Positions 1-5,681 are shown, counted from the first letter of the stretch. The stretch is DNA of 5,681 bases from Legionellaceae bacterium (GCA_030696465.1 JAUYSE010000143.1:1-5681), one strand, 5' to 3'. The notes: a model not told the origin generated them from the letters alone. Program-made: numbers and translations.

Positions 1-2
1 TA

Positions 3-131
3 GCCATAAAAGGGATTACTAATTTTGTCAGAGGCGCCAACATTCATGCTCAATATGAGAAGAATCTACCCTCAGTGACTATGACGTTAGCTCGTAAACT
101 TGAAGCCTTTATTGCTATATTGAACGCATAA
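3..131 (+). CDS. 3' end of an unidentified gene (5' truncated by window)
   Basis: Frame 3 is open from the window edge to a TAA at 129-131 and gives 42 residues. They begin AIKGITNFVRGANIHAQ and end LEAFIAILNA. The other two forward frames hit stops within the first 22 bases, and the composition is less AT-rich than the intergenic DNA that follows, so a genuine gene end is likely. The tail is hydrophilic with an amphipathic, probably helical C-terminus and no membrane segment. I do not recognise the family and assign no function. The stop codon overlaps the first of two 14-bp direct repeats (128-141) next to the palindromic element, so the element may lie in this gene's 3' UTR. Confidence 0.5.
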   Translation, partial: AIKGITNFVRGANIHAQYEKNLPSVTMTLARKLEAFIAILNA

Positions 132-141
132 AGAAATAATA
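128..141. repeat. 14-bp direct repeat, left copy
   Basis: ATAAAGAAATAATA occurs here and again, identically, at 328-341, exactly 200 bp apart and on both sides of the 173-bp palindromic element. It could be a target-site duplication left by insertion of that element. However, 11 bp separate it from the recognisable left tip at 153, and such an AT-rich word can recur by chance. Confidence 0.45.
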
Positions 142-152
142 AAGAACAGCTA

Positions 153-325
153 TTCCCGCCTAACCCCAAAACTCTGCCAAACAAGGCATCCGATAAAATC
201 CTTTTCGCAAACCTTCACAGCGCAGGGACGCGCTGTGAGAGCATCAGGATGATTTTATGCGTGTTTGTGAAAAGGATTTTATCGGAATGCCTTGTTACCA
301 CTGATATAATTAGGCGGGAATTCCT
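153..325 (+). repeat. 173-bp palindromic repeat element, copy 1
   Basis: This is one of two copies; the other is 3386-3558, inverted. The tips are short inverted repeats, TTCCCGCC at 153-160 and GGCGGGAATTCCT at 313-325. Inside them, 182-212 pairs with 263-294 in a 31-bp stem with one bulged base and one G-U pair. The stem encloses a 50-nt core (213-262). The core carries a 9-bp hairpin, TCACAGCGC (215-223) against GCGCTGTGA (230-238), with a six-base AGGGAC loop. It also carries a possible small hairpin, GCAT (241-244) against ATGC (257-260). The core is 45/50 identical to copy 2, whereas the stem sequence differs at many positions yet still pairs. No transposase ORF fits inside, so it resembles a non-autonomous REP/ERIC/MITE-like element. 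I cannot match it to a named family. Confidence 0.9.
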
Positions 326-327
326 GA

Positions 328-341
328 ATAAAGAAATAATA
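328..341. repeat. 14-bp direct repeat, right copy
   Basis: This is identical to 128-141 and begins 2 bp beyond the right tip of palindromic copy 1. It is a candidate target-site duplication. Copy 2 of the element has no comparable flanking duplication that I can see. Confidence 0.45.
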
Positions 342-343
342 GC

Positions 344-371
344 TTGCTTTTTTTACATGCAAAACTATACT
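344..371 (+). promoter_or_regulatory. possible sigma70 promoter for the symporter-cutA unit
   Basis: A -10-like TATACT (366-371, 5 of 6 consensus bases) lies 16 bp after a weak -35-like TTGCTT (344-349, 3 of 6). It sits just downstream of palindromic copy 1 and about 77 bp before the TTG start. The whole stretch is AT-rich with other TATA-like words, for example near 390-397, so the choice is tentative. Confidence 0.35.
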
Positions 372-433
372 GAACGATTCGAATTTAACTATATATCATT
401 AAAAGTAAATACTTTACTTAGTATATCTGAAAC

Positions 434-438
434 GGGAG
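434..438 (+). promoter_or_regulatory. ribosome binding site that decides the TTG start
   Basis: GGGAG lies 9 bases before the TTG at 448. The first ATG in the frame (460) would be 21 bases from it, too far for normal initiation, so the TTG start is preferred. Confidence 0.65.
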
Positions 439-447
439 TGCACTGAT

Positions 448-1704
448 TTGAAAAATTATATGTTTTTATTCATTTTACTCAGTATAGCCTTAGGAATTAT
501 CATGGGGATTACTTGCCCTCAAACCATGATTTCCTTACGTTGGGTCGGACTTATTTTCATCAATATGTTAAAGCTTATCGTACTACCATTAATTTTTTGT
601 GCATTGGTAAGTGCTATCGCCTCCATTGGCGAAATGAAACGACTAGGCTCCATTGGTGTTTTAACCTTGGGATATGTGCTATTAAGCGTCAGTATAGCCG
701 TCACGATTGGCCTTTCATTACTCAACTTTTTTAAACCCGGCATCGGTGTATCTGCGCAACTAATTCTTTCAAACGCAACGCCCTCCGATTTACAGCCACT
801 TGAGTTTTCATCCTTTTTGCTCGCTTTATTTCCACCAAACATTGTCGCCGCGGCCGCAAAATATGAAATCATGCCTATTGTATTTTTTAGCATTGTCTTT
901 GCCTTCGCCTGCATTTCAGTCGGTCAAGCAGCGCGAGCAGTGGTTGATTTTTTCACCGGCTTACGTGATGTCCTCATAAAAATGATCGTTTGGCTCATGT
1001 ATTTAACGCCATTTGGATTATGCTCTCTATTGGGTGCTGCTATTGCTGAAGCCTCTCTACAGCATTTACTGTTGCAGAGTTTACGCGGCATGATCACCTT
1101 TATTTTTATTTTTGTCTGTGGATTATTGTTACAAATTACCTGGCAACTTCTTTTGGTAGCTTTTATTTTACGAAAAAGCCCAAAATTATTCTTTTACTCA
1201 GCAGCTCGAGCCTTATTGACTGCTTTTGCAACCTCTAGCTCGATGGCAACACTTCCCGTGACGATGCTGGTCGCCAAAGAGCAGGGCGTCAATGATGATG
1301 TTGCACGCTTTGTCTTACCCCTTGCAACGACCATCAACTTGGCAGGAACCGCCATGTATGAGGCCGTATCCGCACTATTTTTCTGCCAAGTGTTAGGTTT
1401 TGATTTATCGTTACCCGCGCAAATTGGCGTCTTTTTTGCGGCGATTGTTGCTGGCATGGGGGCAACTGGTATTCCTGAGGGGGGACTCGTCACGATGGTC
1501 ATGGTTTTACGAATAGTGAACGTCCCAACCTCTGCTATTGGCTTGCTACTGCCCTTCGATCGCATTTTAGACCGGTTCCGCACCGTCACCAATGTGTGGG
1601 GTGATCTCGTTTGTGCAACCTTCGTCAATCATTTTCAAGCAAACGCTCACCGCCTTCTCTCGCCTATTGACGACGTCACTGAGGCAGGCGCTTATGCGGA
1701 ATAA
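448..1704 (+). CDS. dicarboxylate/amino acid:cation symporter (DAACS/SDF family)
   Basis: This is an inner-membrane secondary transporter of the GltP/DctA/EAAT fold. The family couples uptake of acidic amino acids or C4-dicarboxylates to Na+ or H+. The 418 residues match the usual family length and carry about eight membrane segments. They also carry the family signatures: the serine-rich HP1 tip (ATSSSMATLP, 261-270), the TM7 unwound motif (NLAGT, 297-301), the HP2 tip (GATGIPEGGLVTM, 338-350) and TM8 (DRILDRFRTVTNVWGD, 371-386). By comparison with GltPh, D375 and R378 correspond to the residues holding the substrate amino group and side-chain carboxylate. N382 and D386 belong to a sodium site. 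The usual Asp of NMDGT is Ala299 here, so one cation site looks altered. The R378 equivalent suggests an acidic substrate, but the exact one cannot be read from sequence. The TTG start is chosen because of GGGAG at 434-438. The gene overlaps cutA by 11 nt, implying a shared transcript. Confidence 0.92.
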   Translation: MKNYMFLFILLSIALGIIMGITCPQTMISLRWVGLIFINMLKLIVLPLIFCALVSAIASIGEMKRLGSIGVLTLGYVLLSVSIAVTIGLSLLNFFKPGIGVSAQLILSNATPSDLQPLEFSSFLLALFPPNIVAAAAKYEIMPIVFFSIVFAFACISVGQAARAVVDFFTGLRDVLIKMIVWLMYLTPFGLCSLLGAAIAEASLQHLLLQSLRGMITFIFIFVCGLLLQITWQLLLVAFILRKSPKLFFYSAARALLTAFATSSSMATLPVTMLVAKEQGVNDDVARFVLPLATTINLAGTAMYEAVSALFFCQVLGFDLSLPAQIGVFFAAIVAGMGATGIPEGGLVTMVMVLRIVNVPTSAIGLLLPFDRILDRFRTVTNVWGDLVCATFVNHFQANAHRLLSPIDDVTEAGAYAE

Positions 1705-2017
1705 AATATCCCTCATTTATACAACAATGGCCTCTATTGAAGAGGCCGAAAGGTTGGCGGAAAAAGCCATTGAAGCGCAATATGCTTCCTGTGTAAATAT
1801 TATTCCACAAATAAAATCTATTTATCGCTGGGAAGGCAACATTGAAAAATCTGCCGAATGCGTACTGCTCTTTAAAACAAGCACCTCAATGACAGACCAA
1901 TTACTTACCTATATAGAAAACAATCACCCCTATAGTGTCCCTGCCATCTTGCATACGACGGTAGAAACCTCCGCAGATTTTTTTGCTTATATAGAGGCGG
2001 GAATTCCTGCGGTCTAA
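1694..2017 (+). CDS. cutA: CutA1-like divalent cation tolerance protein
   Basis: The 107-aa product is a typical small CutA1 protein, a cytoplasmic PII-like trimer. It is linked to copper/divalent-cation tolerance in E. coli, though the physiological role is unsettled. Visible signatures are the N-terminal strand and helix (ISLIYTTMASIEEAERLAEK, 5-24), CVNI (33-36), IYRWEG (43-48) and HPYSVP (78-83). The ATG at 1694 is chosen because family homology starts there and GAGG (1681-1684) sits 9 bases upstream. An earlier ATG in the same frame at 1592 would add 34 unrelated residues. The start overlaps the symporter end by 11 nt, so translational coupling is likely. The C-terminal codons for E-A-G-I-P lie on a 15-base match to the tip of the palindromic element, which may have replaced the native end. 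The stop overlaps that of the convergent permease by 4 nt. Confidence 0.93.
   Translation: MRNKISLIYTTMASIEEAERLAEKAIEAQYASCVNIIPQIKSIYRWEGNIEKSAECVLLFKTSTSMTDQLLTYIENNHPYSVPAILHTTVETSADFFAYIEAGIPAV
1995..2009 (+). repeat. 15-bp match to the palindromic element tip, inside cutA
   Basis: AGGCGGGAATTCCTG is identical to 312-326, the right tip of copy 1. Fourteen of the 15 bases match the corresponding tip of copy 2 (3386-3399, reverse strand). It could be a relic of an element end or a coincidence. It contributes the last codons of cutA. Confidence 0.5.
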
Positions 2018-3291
2018 CTAATAAGAAAAAACACAATAAACAATAAACTTAAGATAAGCACTAAGAAATTCATAGGTTGACGAGAGATCAGTTTCAATAA
2101 GGTATAAAAAATAATTCCACATCCGATACCATCGGCAATAGACGCTGTAAATGGAATCATCATGATCGTCAGCATACAGGGCGCTGTTTCTGTCATATCC
2201 GATAAACGTAAATCGCTTACATGTTTCATCATACAACAAGCAACATACAACAATGCCGGTCCCACCGCAAAATTAGGAATCGCTTGTGCCAAAGGGAAGA
2301 AAAATAACATTAACAAAAACCCTAGTGCAATTACTAAGGCAGTAATGCCGGTTCGGCCACCCACTTCAATGCCCGCTGCGGATTCAATATAGGGCGACGT
2401 ACTTGCTGAGCCCAATAAGCCTGCAAGCGTAGAGGCGGCAGCATCAATGGTTAAAGTCTTACTAAAGCGTTTTGTGTAATTTTTTTCATTCTTAAAAATA
2501 GACTGATTGAATAAGCCGATTAAAGTACCTGTCGCATCAAATATAGCAATTAGAAAAAAAGTAAAGGTTGCTTTAATCGCAGACACTTCGGTTATCCCTG
2601 AAAAATCTAATTTTAAAAAAGTGGGAGCAATAGAGGGCGGGAGCGCAAAAAAACCGTGCCAATGCGTAATTCCCAATAGGAAACTCAAGGCACTGATGGT
2701 TAAAATACTGATAATAATAGCACCCATCACATGAAAGTAATCTAACACTAAAATTAATAAAAACCCCAGAAAAAATAATAGAGTTTCTGGACGGCTAATA
2801 CTGCCAAAATGCATTAGTGCATGATGTTCGGGAATAATAATGCCATTCGTTTGCAAAGAAATAAGTGCGATTAATAAGCTAATTCCAATTAAAATAGCAA
2901 TTTGCAAGTTATGTGGAATTGCTTCAATGAGTAATCGGCGCAATGGGGTCAAACTCACCACAAGAAATAAGAGCCCAGAAACAAACACCATCGCCAGCGC
3001 ATGCTGCCAAGTGACGCCCATCCCTTGCACGACACTATAAGAAAAGTAAATATTCAGCGCCATACCCGGTGCAATGCCGATGGGCGCTTTTGCAAAAAAC
3101 CCTGTCAAGGCACAAGCAAAGGCGGTAATCAGGCAAGTACTGGTAAACACCGCCCCCTGGTCCATACCAGCATCATGTAAAATAGTGGGGTTAACAAAGG
3201 CAATATACACCATTGTCAGAAAAGTGGTAACACCCGCGAGAATTTCGGTTTTTAATGACCAATGCGTTTGCTGAGAGATTCCTTCGCTCAT
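2014..3291 (-). CDS. NCS2 family purine-base permease (AzgA/PbuG type)
   Basis: This is an inner-membrane importer of the NCS2/AzgA branch, whose characterised members take up adenine, guanine and hypoxanthine, probably with protons. The 425-aa product has normal length for this branch, is hydrophobic throughout, and has the expected N-terminal block: EILAGVTTFLTMVYIAFVNP (16-35), GMDQGAVF (42-49) and APGMALNIYFSYSVV (74-88). Family signatures follow: FDATGTLIGL (251-260, TM8), the STSPYIESAAG segment (297-307, TM10, with E303 the conserved substrate-site glutamate) and GGRTG (311-315). The TM10 motif usually reads TSTVTTYIESAAG, so the serine/proline variation could tune the substrate. The exact base cannot be deduced. 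The ATG at 3291 is supported by AAGGA (reverse strand, 3301-3305) 9 bases upstream and by a sigma70-like promoter at 3322-3350. It is transcribed alone, converging on cutA with a 4-nt overlap. Confidence 0.93.
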   Translation of the reverse strand: MSEGISQQTHWSLKTEILAGVTTFLTMVYIAFVNPTILHDAGMDQGAVFTSTCLITAFACALTGFFAKAPIGIAPGMALNIYFSYSVVQGMGVTWQHALAMVFVSGLLFLVVSLTPLRRLLIEAIPHNLQIAILIGISLLIALISLQTNGIIIPEHHALMHFGSISRPETLLFFLGFLLILVLDYFHVMGAIIISILTISALSFLLGITHWHGFFALPPSIAPTFLKLDFSGITEVSAIKATFTFFLIAIFDATGTLIGLFNQSIFKNEKNYTKRFSKTLTIDAAASTLAGLLGSASTSPYIESAAGIEVGGRTGITALVIALGFLLMLFFFPLAQAIPNFAVGPALLYVACCMMKHVSDLRLSDMTETAPCMLTIMMIPFTASIADGIGCGIIFYTLLKLISRQPMNFLVLILSLLFIVFFLIS

Positions 3292-3321
3292 AATTGGCTG
3301 TCCTTAAAATCCTTTTTTTCC

Positions 3322-3350
3322 ACTATAAAACATTTTTAATAAACAGTCGA
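3322..3350 (-). promoter_or_regulatory. sigma70-like promoter of the NCS2 permease gene
   Basis: On the minus strand, TCGACT (-35, 3345-3350, 4 of 6) and TATAGT (-10, 3322-3327, 5 of 6) are separated by 17 bp. A start site near 3315 would give a leader of about 25 nt containing the AAGGA ribosome site. The -35 is 35 bp from the nearest tip of palindromic copy 2, so the element lies just upstream of the promoter rather than in the leader. Confidence 0.6.
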
Positions 3351-3385
3351 TTCTGAAATACCTCTTTCAAACAAAATAAACTGAA

Positions 3386-3558
3386 AGGAATTCCCGCCTG
3401 ATTATATTAGTGGTACCAAGGCTTATCGAATAAAGGGCTTTCGTAAACACGCATAAAGTCATCCTGACGCTCTCACCGCGCGTCCTTGCGCGGTGAAGGT
3501 TTACGAAAGCCCTTTATTCGATAAGCCTTGTTGGCAGCGTTTTGGGGTTGGGCGGGAA
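3386..3558 (-). repeat. 173-bp palindromic repeat element, copy 2 (inverted)
   Basis: This has the same length and architecture as copy 1 (153-325) but reversed. The tips are AGGAATTCCCGCC (3386-3398) and GGCGGGAA (3551-3558). Arms 3417-3448 and 3499-3530 form a perfect 32-bp stem. The 50-nt core (3449-3498) is 45/50 identical to copy 1 when reversed. Its inner hairpin is TCACCGCGC/GCGCGGTGA with an AAGGAC loop, so the A-T pair of copy 1 has become C-G. The outer stem differs from copy 1 at about nine positions with the change made in both arms (ungapped alignment). It lies between the divergent promoters of the permease and the J-domain gene and contains no credible ORF. Confidence 0.9.
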
Positions 3559-3581
3559 CGGCCGACAAGATGATTAATATG

Positions 3582-3610
3582 TTTACATATAGATCTTATT
3601 TTGGTAAAAT
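3582..3610 (+). promoter_or_regulatory. sigma70 promoter of the J-domain membrane protein gene
   Basis: TTTACA (-35, 3582-3587, 5 of 6) and TAAAAT (-10, 3605-3610, 5 of 6) are spaced by exactly 17 bp. The predicted start near 3617 leaves a leader of about 27 nt with GGAG at 3631-3634, 9 bases before the ATG. It lies 23 bp beyond the outer tip of palindromic copy 2. Confidence 0.7.
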
Positions 3611-3643
3611 ATAGGCCGAAGATGCGCACTGGAGCCTCAATAT

Positions 3644-4969
3644 ATGACTTTGAAATTTTTTGAGAAAAACCCGGCAAAAGTTAATGAGGTAGATATTGCT
3701 CTGCAAAAATTCTTCGATTCTTTTTATATCAAAGCTATGCGACAATATCAACGCCGTATAATTTGGCAAGATTGGCTTGAGCACTTAAGAGAAAATGTCA
3801 AAAAACTACCGGAACCAACCCGCGCGAATGAAAAAAAAATTATTTGTGCCATTCAATCGTTGTTTGGCCCACAAAAATATGAGTTCTTATTTACAAAACA
3901 TAAAAAATTTAAACAGCCCACGGAGCAGATCCATGTAAAAAAATCTCTATGGAGTTTTGTCACCAACAATCCAACCGAGAATATATCTGCTATTCTGCAA
4001 GATATTCAAAAAGATATCGAAAGCGCAAAAACAGCATCAGAACAATGGGAAACCCATCTTCTCAAAAATTTTTCTCGCGGCTCCATGCTCTCTTGCTTTA
4101 TGAAGCGCACGCTTGTCACTGAGCAACCCACTTTTGTTTTTATAAGAGATGAGTATGCAAAGCTAGCACACGCAAATGCTAAAAACGGCTTTCTAAAAAG
4201 ACCTAGTGATAATAAAATTCATTTCGCTAAAAATTTTACAGGTTTTTTAGCGCTCGTCCTTGAAAGCGGCATATGCTACCAAACCAATACCTGCTTACTT
4301 CTTCTCAAGCCCTTGTTATTGAATATCCCTTTACTGTCTATTTTCAAGCATAAAAAACTGGTGAAATACGCTGAATATGAATTCGTTCTCCTTGAAATGC
4401 TCGGAAATATGGCCTCATTGCTTAATATTTCTTTATTTTTAGCCGCACCACTGCTTTCAGAGACACTCACGCCCGCATTTTTTGTACACATGAGCTCTAT
4501 GTTTTTACTCATGATGCTCTGCAATGCTTTCAGTAAAAAAATCATCGGATCGATCTATAAACAAGGAACAGATAAGGAGAGACTCGAACAGGAACAACAG
4601 CACTCCATGATAATTCCGGATCTACTAAATCAGATAATGCTGTTTGTTACCTTCTTATGGGTTGCGCCTTTTTTATCAAAGTACCTTGAAAACATCATGG
4701 GTTATTTCTTTGCCCTCATGTATCCCGAATCAGCTAAGACGCTCTTATTTGATACAAACCATTGTCAACAGAATCTTCAGGCTTGTTGTCATATCGCGTA
4801 TAACACGCTAGATTTAAAGCCTGGGAGTGCGCTGCAAGACGTGCGGATACAAGGTAAAGCACTGCGGTTTCAATTTCATCCAGATAGAAATAAGCATACT
4901 GACACGCAAGAGCAATTTAAACAAATCGGAGCTGCTATAGAAATTATAGAGAAAGGATTTTGTCCATGA
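3644..4969 (+). CDS. multi-pass membrane protein with C-terminal J domain
   Basis: The 441-aa product is not a standard DnaJ. Its J domain is at the extreme C-terminus, about residues 384-437. It opens with AYNTLDLKPGSALQDV (385-400), has the diagnostic HPD at 412-414 followed by RNKH, and ends with a helix-IV-like EQFKQIGAAIEIIE. There are no G/F-rich or zinc-finger regions, so it is a class III J protein expected to recruit a Hsp70 (DnaK or, if exported, a host Hsp70). Residues 1-195 are hydrophilic, Lys-rich and helical, with no family I recognise. Hydrophobic, probably membrane-spanning stretches lie near 217-233, 246-270, 277-296 and 323-361. The Cys-rich spot CHIAY with neighbouring cysteines (374, 381, 382) precedes the J domain. 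The start at 3644 is supported by GGAG and a good promoter. Alternatives are a house-keeping membrane co-chaperone or a secreted effector; the sequence does not decide between them. Confidence 0.82.
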   Translation: MTLKFFEKNPAKVNEVDIALQKFFDSFYIKAMRQYQRRIIWQDWLEHLRENVKKLPEPTRANEKKIICAIQSLFGPQKYEFLFTKHKKFKQPTEQIHVKKSLWSFVTNNPTENISAILQDIQKDIESAKTASEQWETHLLKNFSRGSMLSCFMKRTLVTEQPTFVFIRDEYAKLAHANAKNGFLKRPSDNKIHFAKNFTGFLALVLESGICYQTNTCLLLLKPLLLNIPLLSIFKHKKLVKYAEYEFVLLEMLGNMASLLNISLFLAAPLLSETLTPAFFVHMSSMFLLMMLCNAFSKKIIGSIYKQGTDKERLEQEQQHSMIIPDLLNQIMLFVTFLWVAPFLSKYLENIMGYFFALMYPESAKTLLFDTNHCQQNLQACCHIAYNTLDLKPGSALQDVRIQGKALRFQFHPDRNKHTDTQEQFKQIGAAIEIIEKGFCP

Positions 4970-5048
4970 TTTAATGACTACCTTACACACCTAAAATTAC
5001 TTCTGTATCAAGCGCTGTATTCATGTGAATGACAAACATTGCCGGAGT
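4970..5048. other. convergent intergenic gap, no clear terminator
   Basis: These 79 bases separate the stop of the J-domain gene from the stop of the minus-strand gene. I see only a 5-bp hairpin with a 2-base loop (ATTCA/TGAAT, about 5019-5030), without a T-run on either side. Nothing resembles an intrinsic terminator, a repeat copy or a small gene. Confidence 0.5.
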
Positions 5049-5681
5049 CTAATTATAGGGCTGAAATGACTCATTTTGAGCAGTATCCGTGTGGCAAGTC
5101 AACGTTTTATCATTACAAGTTATAGGCCCCAAACAAGTGTTTCCGATTCCTAGCGTATTGGGATCTATTAAATCGTACTTATAATCGAAAGGTATCGAGT
5201 TTCCTGCATTAGAGTATGCAGGTGTATTGGCAGGTGGGTTCGAACTATTGGTGTAATTCGAATAGGTGTAACTAGAATTGGGAGAAATAACATTAATAGA
5301 AATACACCATCCATGAACGTTTGGATCATCTCCGGGCCAAGAACAACCTGGTAAAGCACAAGGTGATGAACCTACTGTGTTTTTAATGTAATAAATACCG
5401 TTATAAATCATGTTATATAAATAATTTTGTCCTATCGACAGTGACTGGTTCACTTGAAAAGTCACAGGGGAAACCACTGCTCCACCAAGATTATCGCCCG
5501 ACACAACCCCGCCAAAACAAGCCGAGCAATCATTGATATCAAAACTTGCAATAAATAACCCTGATACTGTGATTGGTGCACCAATGCGGTTCGTAATAGT
5601 AATATTTGATACATTAGTGCTTTGTGCGTCCTGAGCCGTCATTAGCGCATAGTCATTTGGATCGTCATGTGTTGCATGCAC
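5049..5681 (-). CDS. C-terminal part of a Cys-rich, probably exported protein of unknown function
   Basis: The frame is open from the window edge to TAG at 5049-5051, giving at least 210 residues. The GTG at the edge and the ATG at residue 14 lack a convincing ribosome site, so the true start, and any signal peptide, is probably outside. The visible part has no membrane helix and is rich in Asn, Ser, Thr, Gly and Tyr. It has eight cysteines, at 52, 55, 108, 113, 126, 183, 189 and 196, which would suit four disulfides in a periplasmic or secreted protein. Residues 24-70 read like beta strands (ITITNRIGAPITVSGLFIASF) followed by a CxxC and Gly-rich turns. Residues 133-162 form a Ser/Asn/Tyr/Pro linker. 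I do not recognise the family. Export is inferred from composition only. Confidence 0.7.
   Translation of the reverse strand: MHATHDDPNDYALMTAQDAQSTNVSNITITNRIGAPITVSGLFIASFDINDCSACFGGVVSGDNLGGAVVSPVTFQVNQSLSIGQNYLYNMIYNGIYYIKNTVGSSPCALPGCSWPGDDPNVHGWCISINVISPNSSYTYSNYTNSSNPPANTPAYSNAGNSIPFDYKYDLIDPNTLGIGNTCLGPITCNDKTLTCHTDTAQNESFQPYN

Noticed and set aside
249..446. 65-aa plus-strand ORF between the partial gene and the symporter
   Set aside because: Its first quarter is the right half of the palindromic element and the rest is AT-rich promoter DNA. It has no ribosome site or family resemblance.
519..914. 131-aa minus-strand ORF inside the symporter gene, and the similar one at 1194-1628
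   Set aside because: Both are antisense to clear symporter coding sequence, with low-complexity composition and no motif.
1592..1693. Upstream extension of cutA to an earlier ATG
   Set aside because: The added 34 residues are the shadow of the symporter frame and have no CutA similarity. The ATG at 1694 has GAGG at the right distance.
2162..3274. Several 66-76 aa plus-strand ORFs opposite the permease, plus a 73-aa minus-strand ORF in another frame at 2018-2239
   Set aside because: They are out-of-frame or antisense shadows of the permease gene, which carries all the family motifs.
153..3558. CRISPR array or intrinsic terminators as explanations of the repeats
   Set aside because: There are only two copies 3 kb apart in opposite orientation, with no spacer pattern. 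The hairpins are not followed by T-runs and are far longer than usual terminators.
3596..3784. 62-aa minus-strand ORF over the start of the J-domain gene
   Set aside because: It lies antisense across that gene's promoter and start, and has no ribosome site of its own.
5019..5030. Short hairpin ATTCA/TGAAT as a bidirectional terminator
   Set aside because: The stem is only five AT-rich pairs, and no T-tract follows on either strand.

Overview
The window looks like a chromosomal piece of an AT-rich gammaproteobacterium. A Legionellales-type, host-associated lineage (Legionella/Coxiella/Aquicella/Berkiella neighbourhood) is my guess. It rests on the AT-rich composition, a membrane protein with a C-terminal J domain and a Cys-rich probably exported protein of unknown family. 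It is not proven by any marker gene here.

Layout. Positions 1-131 hold the last 42 codons of an unidentified plus-strand gene. A 173-bp palindromic repeat element follows (153-325), then a TTG-started dicarboxylate/amino-acid:cation symporter gene (448-1704). This gene overlaps cutA (1694-2017) by 11 nt. Tail to tail with cutA, overlapping it by 4 nt, is a minus-strand NCS2/AzgA-type purine-base permease (2014-3291). Beyond the permease promoter lies a second 173-bp copy of the repeat in the opposite orientation (3386-3558). Next comes a good sigma70-type promoter (3582-3610) that drives a 441-aa membrane protein ending in a J domain (3644-4969). The window closes with the 3' part of a convergent, minus-strand, Cys-rich, probably secreted protein (5049-5681).

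How the parts relate. The symporter and cutA are probably one transcript. The permease is a separate unit. Both transporters import small nutrients (acidic amino acids or dicarboxylates, and nucleobases), which suits a scavenging lifestyle. The J-domain protein and the Cys-rich protein have no visible functional tie to them.

The most striking signal is the repeat pair. Both copies are 173 bp and enclose the transporter/cutA block as inverted repeats. Each folds into a 31-32 bp outer stem around a conserved 50-nt core. The stems have diverged at about nine positions, with matching changes in both arms. A 15-nt match to one element tip also forms the end of the cutA reading frame.
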